Both the position numbers and the translations under genes were made by a program. This document shows positions 11,528-21,225 of a stretch of 64,000 bases of DNA, in pieces. The DNA lies in contig NW_027331347.1 in the NCBI RefSeq assembly GCF_022965805.1, positions 1 through 64,000 of the forward strand, in the 5' to 3' direction. Numbering within the stretch: the stretch's first letter is position 1; every line of letters begins with the position of its first letter. The notes beneath the pieces were generated by a model, which worked only from the letters and a program-made list of their open reading frames with translations, was not told where the DNA came from and did not search any database. This stretch comes from Primulina eburnea. Taxonomy: Eukaryota; Streptophyta; Magnoliopsida; Lamiales; Gesneriaceae.

Positions 11528-11771
11528 ATGGCAAACGAAGACACCAATTTGCTGAAGAAACAGAGAAAAAGGGTTCCACCAAGAAGGGGGAAGATTAAAG
11601 AAAATATTTTCAGTGAATTGGTCAAAAACTGAAGGATTGTTGCAGAAAAATCCTTTTTCGAAGAAATTGATCAGATGGTTTCTATATTCTCTAAGTTTAC
11701 GATCGAGCAAACATCCAGAAATCGTAGTTTCTTCGTCGTCACAAGCTTATAGTCGATATGGTAATATATAA
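11528..11771 (+). pseudogene. Possible small basic-protein gene, frameshifted
   Basis: An ATG at 11528 opens 34 codons with a very basic beginning (LLKKQRKRVPPRRGKIKENI) and stops at 11630-11632. The +1 frame continues from 11634 to a TAA at 11769-11771 with plausible protein composition (QKNPFSKKLIRWFLYSL, then Ser-rich SSSSQAYSRYGNI). A PP(R/K)RGxIK motif occurs in small plant proteins of unknown function, as I recall them. One single-base indel near 11630 would join the two halves. It could equally be chance: there is no transcript evidence and the promoter is not clear. I do not assign a function. Confidence 0.3.
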
Positions 11772-14425
11772 CCGTTGGATTGTAAATTCAGTTTACGCGG
11801 GCTTTTCGCTTGTTTTGGCCTTTGGGATTTGATGCTCCATCGGGTGTAATACGCTATGCGATGATCTTCTAGCTACATGTACATTTGTTTTACTTGCATT
11901 TTCCGCATTACTGTTGAGAAAAAATGTGACAAATCTAAAATATAAAATATTCCCGTAAAAATATCGTTATGCTTGTGCTATTGAATAATTTATTTACCAA
12001 AAAAGATACATAATTTTTTATTATTATTTTGACATTTTAAAAAAGAAGCAAAAAATCAAAGTTTCTATATAAAAAAAGCGATCCCTAGATATATTTTATA
12101 CCGATTTCCAAGTTTCTAAAGTCGTTATTTATTTATTTTTCCGAATTATGATCACTCTCATCGCTCTGATATTACTACTGTATGATGGTGGAATTAATTT
12201 TCAAACTCTAACAATTCTTCCTATAATTTATTTATGCTAAATTTAATTCATTAAATTATCTGACGCTATTCTAGAATTTTTGCGTTGATATTTTTGAATT
12301 CAAAAATAAGAGTTTTTTTGTTTAATAAATTATTTTTCAAGCCTTAAATTCATTTGCTTTGTTGTGGTTTCTTTCCGCAAATAATTTTTTCACGCAAATT
12401 AATTTTTTTCCCTTCTCCTATTTTGGGTCGATTATATCTTAAATTTTTTTTTGGGTATTCTACCTTTTAATTTTCGACTATTTCAATTCAATTGCTTATA
12501 TAATATCAAAGAAATCAACAATTTTCTCACACCGCATCTATATTTTTTTGATGTCATATCAGTATTTTTCGGTGTCACGTCAACACTCATACTAAATAGA
12601 ATTTAAAACCATAAAAATCGAATTCAATGCACCAAAATCAAACTTTGAAAATTTAATGGACCAGAACTCTAAGAAGGAAAAGTGAGAGGAACAAAAAATT
12701 ATTCCTTTTTTTCTTTACTTCGAGGAAATACATATTTGATAATTATTTTAGAAATTTTAGAGTTGATATTTTTCAACTCACACGTGTATAGATATTTAAA
12801 TTTTTTTAATAATTATAATTTATTGCAGAGTACAAACTTGCTTTCAAGCTTGACTCTGAAGTGCATACTTCTAATTCAACCAAACGATGAGGCACAAAAA
12901 TCACGAGTATTATCGACAGCCAATTTTCAAGTGAAAGGCCGAAAATCAAACAATTCAATTTGCATTTACTTTTGGAAATTAAATTAAATTTTGGTTTTTT
13001 TAAATCAAACAATTTTTCATACCTTATATTTTAACGAAATAAATCGTATCGATGATCAACGCAAAAAATAAGAATTTAGATATTTGGAAACTAATTTATC
13101 ATGGGAAAAAAAATATAAAAAAATTCTTTTGACAGGTATCATTTTCTTTTTTAAACATTCTCCGTATTATTTTACTTGAAATAATTATTGTATCTAGTGA
13201 AACATCTATTCAGTAATTTACTATTATTAATCACATTTTATGACAAATACATATAAGGATAACACTTTATATTAGCTATATAAATTTTAAAAAAAATGTA
13301 AATAAATTATTCTATCAAAATCATAAAAATAAAATAAAATATTGCATCGATACACTCTATAGTTGTACGATTGTCGCCCTATAAGTTGTTATTTCCAGAA
13401 ATTTAATGAACCTAATTCTCTATAAAACTTTGAGAATAATTTTAAAATAATGGGATATATTAAAATTAATCAATTTATTTAAAATATAGACAATTTTTTT
13501 TTTTAAAAAAAAATATATCAATGGAGAACGACGAATAACTTTTAATAGTGAAATTGACAAATAAATGGGCTCGGAGAATATTCAAGTTAAGTGGTACTTA
13601 ATGAGTAAGGAAGGTTTGGACGTTGGATAATGAACCTGAGGACTAGGGAACGGCGGTAGATGAGATCTTACTTATGTGGACACTACCCTCACTTCATTTC
13701 AACGGGTAAGATCTTGCCACACATACCATTTCAAAAAAAAAAAAAAAAGTGGATCCTATATAAGCATGGACAAATCTTGGTCATCCATCCTATCATGGGG
13801 GCAATGCCCACATCGGTAGGATGAAATAAACCGGGAACAGCCGCCTGTTAAGTTACACAATTTTCTTTATTTCTCTCTTTCATATATATATACATGCACA
13901 TAATGATATTATTAAAAATTAATAAAAATGAATATATATTTAAATTGAAAAAATAATAAAATTATAAAAATAAAAATAAAAAAATTCGCTAATTTTAACA
14001 AATTTTCTTAAATACAACGTATGTCGATTAATTTTCAAAATTTTAGATTGTGTTAGCTCAATGCAATAACATCATGCTTATCGTGTTTAGTGCATTGATG
14101 TCGACCACCAACGTTAATACATATTTAATTCTTTAATTTTCGAGAAACTATATATTATTATTTTTTAACATGTGATAAAAACACATTCAATAAAATTAAT
14201 GAGAAATAATTTTTAAAAAATTTAGTAATTTCGTCTAAATCCACATTCACAAAAAATTTTGTGACATGACACGTGTTTGACACATTTGAATAATAAACAT
14301 AATTGTTTCATCAATATCTTTATTTAAATGGGTTGTGATTTTATCTACAAAATCTTTTCATAATATACACAACAAACTATTATTCCGAAAGAGAAATGAA
14401 ACATGTGATCATAATTAAATTATGT
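11772..14425. other. AT-rich noncoding stretch
   Basis: No supported gene; the short ORFs have no recognisable content. A block at about 13600-13850 is less AT-rich, contains TCCTATATAAGCATGG and repeats GATCTTAC/GTAAGATC words in inverted order. It may be part of an unidentified repeat. Confidence 0.4.
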
Positions 14426-14434
14426 ATAAATCAG
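14426..14434 (+). repeat. Target-site duplication of the MULE, left
   Basis: ATAAATCAG, identical to 20495-20503. Nine bases is the usual Mutator-superfamily duplication. Confidence 0.93.
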
Positions 14435-14538
14435 GGGTTTTTATTAAAACTAATTTAAATTTTAAATTTTTTTTCAAAAATACTTTAAAAAAAAAAGATG
14501 TATCAAAACTACCTCAATCCGCTGATGAGAAGCGCGGA
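14435..14538 (+). repeat. MULE left terminal inverted repeat
   Basis: 104 bp, with 103 matching the reverse complement of 20391-20494. It opens GGGTTTTTATTAAAAC and ends in GATGAGAAGCGCGGA. Confidence 0.92.
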
Positions 14539-14652
14539 CGCTGCCTACGTGGAGCACCGTCCGCGCTACCAAGCGCGGACGGTGCTCCACGTAGGCAGCG
14601 TCCGCGCTTCTCATCAGCGGATTGAGGTAGTTTTGATACATCTTTTTTTTTT
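14487..14652. repeat. 81-bp-arm perfect palindrome at the MULE left end
   Basis: Arms 14487-14567 and 14572-14652 are exact reverse complements around a 4-base loop (ACCA). The outer part of each arm is the inner half of the TIR (GATGTATCAAAACTACCTC). The inner part is GC-rich (AGCGCGGACGC, CCTACGTGGAGCACC). The left end thus contains a second, inverted partial TIR. Any transcript crossing it would form a long hairpin. Confidence 0.9.
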
Positions 14653-14755
14653 AAAGCGCGGACGCTGCTCCACGTAGGAGCGTCCGCGCTAGGTAAGCGC
14701 GGACGCTCCTACGTGGAGCACCGTCCGCGCATACTGAGCGCGGACGCTGTATTTT
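14653..14755. repeat. Second GC-rich inverted repeat in the MULE subterminal region
   Basis: AGCGCGGACGCTGCTCCACG...GCGTCCGCGCT is followed by AGCGCGGACGCTCCTACG...CGTCCGCGC and a third AGCGCGGACGCTG half-unit. They use the same words as the palindrome just before. A single such unit (CTCCACGTAGGAGCGTCCGC) remains next to the right TIR at about 20370-20398. Confidence 0.85.
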
Positions 14756-15021
14756 ATATTATTTTTTTTTTACAATTTTATCGATTTTACTCCACCAATC
14801 GTTTTGTTTTGACCCATTCTTATGTCTTTATTACATGTACGAACGATTTCTGAACAATTCACGTGAAAGCTGAGAAAACGAGACACTGAAAAATTTCACG
14901 TGAAGACCAATAATAGAGAAACAATTCCTATATAATTGAAACATTTTCGATTGAATCAGTTAACAATTCTCATAAAATTTCCCTCACTTGTCTTTGAATT
15001 TTTCTCCAATCTCAGTGAAAA

Positions 15022-17622
15022 ATGTCTAACATCGACGTACTCTTATATTTCGGTGGTCATGTAGTTAGCGATAATGAATCGATTGAATATAGCATTCCAT
15101 TTGTTAGACCGATACGAGTATCACGATCCATTAATTTGATGGAGTTAGTTGAAGTTGTGCATAAAATGTTAGCAATCGATCCAGCGAATTTTGTTTTGAA
15201 GATGTCAACCAAGTATTCATTCATGGAGAGAGCATCTTGGCATGAAATTCAAGTCAATCTCGTTGATGACGATGTTTTACAGTTTGTAATGCAATGTGAC
15301 AATATGCATGTTTTCCATCTGTACGTGGAAGCAAATTCAATTGAGAATAATGTTGGATTTGATGATCCTGAATCGTGCGTTCCACATGCATCCGATTTTG
15401 GTTTTTGTAACCAACCCGGTACGTCTACATATGGTGGTTTCCAGGAGCAAGAATCTTATGTTCCACAGGTTACTGAAGGACTCGGTAATATGAGTTTCGA
15501 TGATGTAAGTGGGCCTTGGGATCAATTTATAAATGTCTCGTCTGAACAAAATAATGTTCCATATTGGCCGAATCCAACATTAGATACGAGTGCTCGTTGT
15601 CCGGATGAGGCCAATAATGATTATATTTGGAGGACTGATTCCGAACCCGATATATCATACAGCGAGTCTGAAGAAGACGATGCGAATGTTGATGATGAAG
15701 TGGATATTTCTACGAATCCTGGTGAGGAGACATCATCTCAACAACCACCACGTGACACATTGCAGACGCAGACCGTACCATTTCTGTCAAACACTTCTGA
15801 AATACCATCTTTTTTCAATAAATTTTTTGGGGAAGAGCATCCTGATTCTGTCGATGTTTCTTCTGGAGTGCAATCAAGCTATTACAATCCGGATAGAGGT
15901 GAATTATGCGTCAACATGTTATTTAAAGATAAGAATGATCTTATTGCATCTGTGAAGGATTATTCAGTCAGAGTTGTCAGGCGTGAGTACCGTGTCGAGG
16001 ATAGCACACGCAGTTTGTTGAAGTTACGTTGTAAAAATAATTCTTCTACGCTCATTTGTCGATGGGGACTGCGCGCTTCATTGAAGGCCAAGACAGGTTA
16101 TTGGAAAATAACAAAATATGGCGGGCCTCACACATGTATATCTACGTCTGTTGGTATAGACCGTAAGAACTTGAGCAGTGAGATGGTGGCACATACGCTA
16201 TTGGGAGTTGTTCGTTGTGATCCTTCGTACGAGATTAAGTACATCATTGAAAATGTGAAAGATAAATATGGTTATCAAATCTCGTACCTGAAGGCATGGC
16301 GAAGTTTGAAACGTGCTATGGAAATTGCTTATGGTACATGGGAGAGCTCGGTTCAATTACTCCCGAAGTATATGTGTACTTTGTCCAAATACAATCGGGG
16401 AACAGTTGTGGAGTGGAAGCATCTCAGAGCCAACAATGAAATGAGTAAGACACTGAACTATGTTTTCTGGGCATTTAGGCCGTGTGTTGATGGGTTTCGG
16501 CATTGTCGGAAAATAATTAGTGTTGATGGTACACACTTGTATACGAAATACAAGCACAAAATGTTGATCGGTGTCACTCTGGATGCGAACAATCAGGTTC
16601 TACCGCTAGCATTTGCTATTGTGGATGAAGAAACAACAGATTCTTAGAAATGGTTCTTGGAGAATCTCGGAAGACATGTTGTTCGTGGTCAAAATGGCGT
16701 GTGTCTAATTTCTGATAGACATAAGGGAATCGTGCGTGCAACTGCAGATCTACCCTATTTTCAACCTCCACACGGTGTGCATCGATTTTGTTTGAGACAC
16801 GTGTGTTCAAACTTCAACGCTAAATTTAAAGACGTGCATCTGAAAGATTTATGCTGGGCGGCAGGCACACAGAATCAAATCTGTAAGTTTGAATCAATAA
16901 TGGAGGCAATCAAACAAAAAAATATTTTGGCGCACCGATATTTGGCTGGAATTGAGAAAGAAAAATGGAGTTTGGCACATGATGGTGGTTGGCGTCGTGG
17001 GGTGATGACAACCAATATGTCGGAGTGTTTAAATAGTGTGTTGAAGGGTGCTCGTAGACTTCCTATATCTGCCATAGTACACTTGACACTTCAGAGGTGT
17101 GTACAATATTTTATTGAACGTGTGACTAGAGGTGCTCGAATGGTTCAGGAAAATCAGATGTGGTCAGATTATGCATTTCGGAAGTATGACAAGTGGGCGA
17201 GAAAATCTAGTGAACATCGTGTTGCCAAATATGATGTACGTGATCAAACTGCTTCTGTTGCAACTGTAGGAATACCAAGTCGTGGCCAACATATGCAGGT
17301 GGTGAAGTTAGCAACGAGTGATTATTCGTGTGGTAAATGGACGATTTTTGGCATACCATGTTCTCATGCTATTTGTACCGTGAAGTGGCACTCGTTGGAT
17401 CCCACGACACTAGTGCAACCATCGTATAACATATCTGAGTACTTAGCGACTTACGAAGGCAGATTTCAACCTCTTGCAGATGAGCGTTACTCGGATCCTC
17501 CACCTTTCGAGTTGCAACACAATCCTGTTAGACGTGAAAGAAGAAGAGTTGGTAGAGATAGAACAACTCGATTGCGAAATGAGATGGACACAAGTGTTTC
17601 TAGACAGAGACATCATGGATGA
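15022..17622 (+). pseudogene. MULE transposase, one internal stop (TAG at 16645-16647)
   Basis: One reading frame of 866 codons with a single TAG at codon 542, where MULE transposases usually have Trp (DEETTDS-stop-KWFLENL). Otherwise there is no lesion. Domains: N-terminal region (1-105) of the MULE type; acidic linker (about 205-235, SESEEDDANVDDEVD); MuDR DNA-binding region (about 293-372, with Cys337, Cys346, His370, Cys372); DDE transposase core with Asp502 (SVDGTHL), Asp565 (LISDRHKGI), the C/H pair FCLRH (590-593) and Glu668 (TTNMSECLN); and a SWIM-type zinc finger (about 768-782, YSCGKW...CSH) in which the first Cys is Tyr. The start is the first ATG of the frame, about 590 bp inside the left TIR. 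A genuine point nonsense mutation is the simplest reading. Confidence 0.9.
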
Positions 17623-17782
17623 ATTATTTTCTGATATTATAATAATTGTTGAAATGATAAATGAGAAATTTAATGTTTTATTTGTTTTTACGTTATGTTC
17701 ACGATTAAAATTAATTTTAAATAATTTAAAAAATCCCAGCGCAAATCGAAAGACTTCAAGTGCACGGCCGACGTCCGAGCGG
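17623..17782. other. MULE 3' noncoding DNA and left edge of the inserted retroelement fragment
   Basis: AT-rich until about 17737, then abruptly GC-rich (CCCAGCGCAAATCGAAAGACTTCAAG). The left junction of the foreign block probably lies between about 17690 and 17770. I cannot fix it further. Confidence 0.4.
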
Positions 17783-18165
17783 TAATGAATTACCGCTCTG
17801 GCGCGTCGGGCGGTAACAAGTACCGCTCGAGCGCGAGGAGTGCGTTGGAATTCTTTCCAGCGCAGAGCTCGCGCTCGGGCGGTAACTTGTTACCGCCCGA
17901 GCGCGAGGGGATCTGGAAATTTTCCAGAGCCCCTCGCGCCCGAGCGGTAATTCGTTACCGCTCGGGCGCGTTGCGTGCGCTGGAAAGAATTCCAGCGCAC
18001 AGGTCGCGCTCGTGCGGTAACTTGTTACCGCCCGAGCGCGATTTCCAGAGCCCCTCGCGCCCGAGCGGTAACAAGGTACCGCTCGGGCGCGTTACGTGCG
18101 CTGGAAATAATTCCAGCGCACAGCCTGCGCTCGAGCGGTATATTGTTACCGCTCGAGCGCAGGCA
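17783..18165. repeat. Array of seven GC-rich palindromes (CGCTCGAGCGGTAAC type)
   Basis: Units lie at about 17783-17804, 17806-17834, 17871-17904, 17935-17969, 18005-18039, 18056-18091 and 18127-18161. Most have arms GCGC(T/C)CG(A/G)GCGGTAA and TTACCGC(T/C)CG(A/G)GCGC around a 4-5 base centre. Where the left arm reads CTCGGG the right reads CCCGAG, and where the left reads CCCGAG the right reads CTCGGG, so pairing is kept. Secondary palindromes of the type GTGCGCTGGAAAGAATTCCAGCGCAC (17976-18001, 18097-18122) lie between them. Confidence 0.9.
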
Positions 18166-18341
18166 TTGCTGCCTCCCCCTTTCTCTTTCCCTCTCCTTTA
18201 TATTTCCTCCACTCTTTTCCCTATCTCTTTATCTCAAATCTCTCTCAAATCTCTTCCCTCCACCCCTTTTCCTTATCTCCTTACCAAAATTCCTACAACT
18301 CTCCAAATATCACTCAATTATCCTCATCTAATTATCAAACA
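18166..18341 (+). promoter_or_regulatory. Pyrimidine-rich leader before the env-like ORF
   Basis: A CT-rich stretch (CCCCCTTTCTCTTTCCCTCTCC) with TTTATATTTCC at about 18198 runs into an ATG in a fair context (AACAATGGCT). It resembles a plant 5' leader. Function is inferred only from composition. Confidence 0.3.
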
Positions 18342-18890
18342 ATGGCTCCCAAGAAGGTGAAAGGTAATCTCGGGTCTTCTTCTTCGTTTGATAGAACTCG
18401 ATTTGTTAGTGATGCGGCGCATGCTCGGTATGAGCATGCCAAAATCAATAGAAACCCGATTACCGAGCGAGGATTTCGTAGACAAATGGAGGATCGATAC
18501 GTTGGGCCTCTTGTGGATTTGGATAGGCGCAGCTGAGAAAAATTTGGAGCTCAACCGAGAGCGGCGGTGGTCTCGATCGTGCGATAATGCTCTTTGGTAT
18601 TTGTTTTTGGCAAGGAGAATGATGCCGGTGTCACACAAAAGTGAAGTTCAAAAAGAGCGAGCCGTGGTGCTATATGCTATATCTCAGGGTTACCCAATCA
18701 ATGTGGGAAAGCTTATCAATTCTCAAATTTTGATAAGCGTTAATAACAGACATATCGGTCTTTTCTTTCCATGTTTCATATCAGAGTTGTGTGCGATGGC
18801 AGGCGTTGTGTTCCGTGATGATGAAGAGTGGCTGCAACCAATGAAGCCCATTTGTATCCAGGACTGGCAGCGTAAGTATGCTAAACGACG
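18342..18890 (+). pseudogene. Second, rearranged env-like 'putative plant transposon protein', inserted in the MULE
   Basis: The N-terminal part (from ATG 18342: MAPKKVKG, then FVSDAAHARYEHAKINRNPI, TERGFRRQMEDRYVG) runs to a stop at 18534-18536. The C-terminal part is in another frame (ALWYLFLARRMMPVSHKSEV, KERAVVLYAISQGYPINVGK, ISELCAMAGVVFRDDEEWLQ, KPICIQDWQRKYAKR). It matches the ORF at 2436-3158 closely, but the middle (VRDFYANA... to about IIQTLC) is missing, so there is an internal deletion as well as the frame change. Similarity to the family stops at about 18890. The following codons are really the antisense of the MULE's plant-mobile-domain gene. Non-functional. Confidence 0.75.
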
Positions 18891-20182
18891 TTTAGAAGAC
18901 CATTGTTGTCGTATGAATCAATAATGGTCTTCACATCTATGTCATTTTTCTGGTATACGCTCCAATTAAACTGCAAAAAAATTATTAAAATTGAATATTA
19001 ATTTGATGAATAAAAACATAATAGTACTCGGCTAATCACTATTACGTATTAAAATTTTATAATACCTCATTATTATTCATACGATCTAGCGAATCCCTTA
19101 TAATTCTTACAGAATGTGTTGGCGAATGTGTGTAACTAAACCCATACGTCCACCTACAGTTACAAAAAAAATTTATATATCAAGAAAATATACAAGATAA
19201 ATATGATATTCACAAAAATAATTTTTAAATATTACCGTGCACCATATGGAGAAACTGGAATTAAAGCATCCGGATTAACGGGAGGTAAACTAATGTTAAC
19301 CCATCTCGATCGGGATTAACACATTTAATCCTGCTCCATGCCCATATCTGCGTGTAATAATAAAAAAAATTAACAAATTTAAACAAAATATCGTGTTAAA
19401 TAATCACATCACATTAATGATACCTGCAGGATATATAAAGGTTCAGCCATTGTAGACTTCTCTACACGTGTCGCGTTACACAACTCACGATATAGAAACG
19501 CTAAAACTGCACTACCCCAACTATAAGACTTCACGTTATCAAGATCTCGTAACAGTTGCAAAAAAATTAGTCTAGCTGACCCTCCTTGATAATCAGGGAA
19601 CATTATTCCTCCAATAATCATTAACGCAACACAACGAGTAAATTTCACAACATCTACCTCTGAAGTTTCATCATTGACAAGGTTAGATATACAATGATCA
19701 TGTAGTGCTGTCATAGACAGATGACCACCTTTCAAATATTTTGATTCTGGCAAAAATCCCAACATATCCAAACATATGTGTTGCCATTCCTCCACTTTAT
19801 GTGACACGTCTACTCCGGTTACTGCTTCACCATCAATTGTCAGACCCCAAATTATTGAAACATCTTGTAATGTAACTGTTGCTTCACCACATGTAAAGTG
19901 AAACGTGTGTGTCTCACGTCTCCAACGTTCAACAAGTGCAGTAATCAAATGATTATCAATAACTTGCGAGTCACATTCTAAAACTCCATAAAAACCCATA
20001 TGATTTAAATATGACAATACACGCATGTGTAAGTAATTATCGGTATATAACTTCCAAATCAAATTGTCTGACCTTTTCACTTTGACAATATCATCAACGG
20101 TTAACGAAGATACTCTTGATGACATATGGGTCGCCTGTAAATATAGGACACTAAGATCTTCTGGATTTCTATTATCTGCCAT
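18890..20182 (-). pseudogene. Plant mobile domain (PMD, aminotransferase-like) gene carried by the MULE, 3' end lost
   Basis: Minus strand, start ATG at 20180-20182. Exon 1 (19424-20182, 253 codons) contains PMD words: LVERWRRETHTFHFTCGEAT, VTLQDVSIIWGLTIDG and SWGSAVLAFLYRELC. It ends PLYILQ before GTATCA. Exon 2 (19236-19347) opens IWAWSRI after TTACACGCAG. Exon 3 (19066-19153) gives RWTYGFSYTHSPTHSVRIIR after CTGTAG. Exon 4 starts at 18970 after TTTTTTGCAG with FNWSVYQ, like the usual PMD FxWxPY, and runs into the retroelement fragment at about 18890. Exon 2 must change frame once near GLT for exon 3 to be read, so a one-base indel is likely. PMD proteins act in silencing and genome maintenance (MAIN/MAIL1 in Arabidopsis), and MULE-borne copies are known. 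The C-terminus is gone, so this is a pseudogene. Confidence 0.8.
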
Positions 20183-20390
20183 TTTTGAAAAATGCTGTAG
20201 ATCTTCTCAACTTCAAAAAAATATTGCAGGTAGGAAATGAAAAAATGATAAACGAGAGCACCACAGAGGAAGATAAATGGAGGAAAGAAGAGGACGAGAA
20301 GAAGATAAGAATCGACTTACATTATTGATTGGACGAATCAATAAGGGTCACGTGGTATGAGAGAGGGCTGCTCCACGTAGGAGCGTCCGC

Positions 20391-20494
20391 TCCGCGCTTC
20401 TCATCAGCGGATTGAGGTAGTTTTGATACATCTTTTTTTTTAAAAGTATTTTTGAAAAAAAATTTAAAATTTAAATTAGTTTTAATAAAAACCC
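20391..20494 (-). repeat. MULE right terminal inverted repeat
   Basis: Reverse complement of 14435-14538 with one mismatch. It ends GTTTTAATAAAAACCC at 20494. Confidence 0.92.
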
Positions 20495-20503
20495 ATAAAT
20501 CAG
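20495..20503 (+). repeat. Target-site duplication of the MULE, right
   Basis: ATAAATCAG, identical to 14426-14434. Confidence 0.93.
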
Positions 20504-20522
20504 AAAAATTATTCTATTATTA

Positions 20523-21223
20523 GGCATAGTTTGGTACACATGATAGGATAAAAATGTGATAAATAATATAAGGATAAGTTAAAGATAAATAAGATGTAGG
20601 ATATTATATTTAATGTTTGGTATGATTTTAATAAGAGTGATTAAATTTATATATTAGATTGTAATGACAAAACTAACCTTATCATAATAAATTTTATAAT
20701 TTCAAAGTTGTTGCTTGAGTTCATATTTTTTATTTGTTCATGCGCCGATAGTACTTGCATGATTTATTTATTTTTACCTAATTTTATATATTATATAATA
20801 TGATAATTGAGCATTTGATTTTGTGAGTCAAATCAAATATCAATTTTTAAGGTTAATCGAGTGATAGTAATAATTTTATTGAGATTTATAAAAATTATTT
20901 ATATAATTATCTCGAATTCATTTATATAATTATCATATTATATAATATATAAAAATAAATAAAAATATTTATTTGATTTTAATTTCTACATACTAGCATA
21001 GATTTATAAAAATCATTTATAAATTGAGAGTAATTAAGTCACTTGTAGTGTTTTATCATTAAATTAAAATTATCACACATAATAGAAGAGACATTTTAGC
21101 CTTCTAAAAAATTATTTATCAAAGGCTCGTGATATTATCATGAGTTTTTTAAAAATGTATCAAACATGGGATAAGGAGAATTATTTATCAATACTTCCAT
21201 TATCCCATGTACCAAACTATGCC
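20523..21223. mobile_element. MITE, copy 1 (TA duplication, GGCATAGTTTGGTAC ends)
   Basis: 701 bp from GGCATAGTTTGGTACA to TGTACCAAACTATGCC, flanked by TA on both sides (20521-20522, 21224-21225). There is no coding capacity, and internal AT-rich inverted segments are present. Its relative lies at 44929-45632 in the opposite orientation. A TA duplication suggests the Tc1/mariner superfamily, but the terminal words do not match classic Stowaway ends, so the superfamily is uncertain. It sits only about 20 bp from the MULE. Confidence 0.85.
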
Positions 21224-21225
21224 TA

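Larger units (their letters stand above)
14435..20494. mobile_element. Mutator-like element (MULE) with transposase and plant-mobile-domain gene
   Basis: A 6060-bp element starts GGGTTTTTATTAAAAC and ends with its reverse complement. The terminal inverted repeats are 104 bp (14435-14538 and 20391-20494) with a single mismatch in an A/T run. Perfect 9-bp duplications (ATAAATCAG) flank it. Inside are a plus-strand MULE transposase (15022-17622), a convergent minus-strand plant-mobile-domain gene (from 20182), and between them a block of foreign retroelement DNA (about 17760-18890). The well-kept ends and TSD suggest a fairly recent insertion. As it stands the transposase has one stop codon, so transposition would need readthrough or a helper copy. 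Confidence 0.93.

Noticed and set aside
17785..18360. 191-codon ORF rich in Arg/Ser/Pro
   Set aside because: Runs through the palindrome array and CT-rich leader; no recognisable content, and the env-like ORF overlaps its end in another frame.
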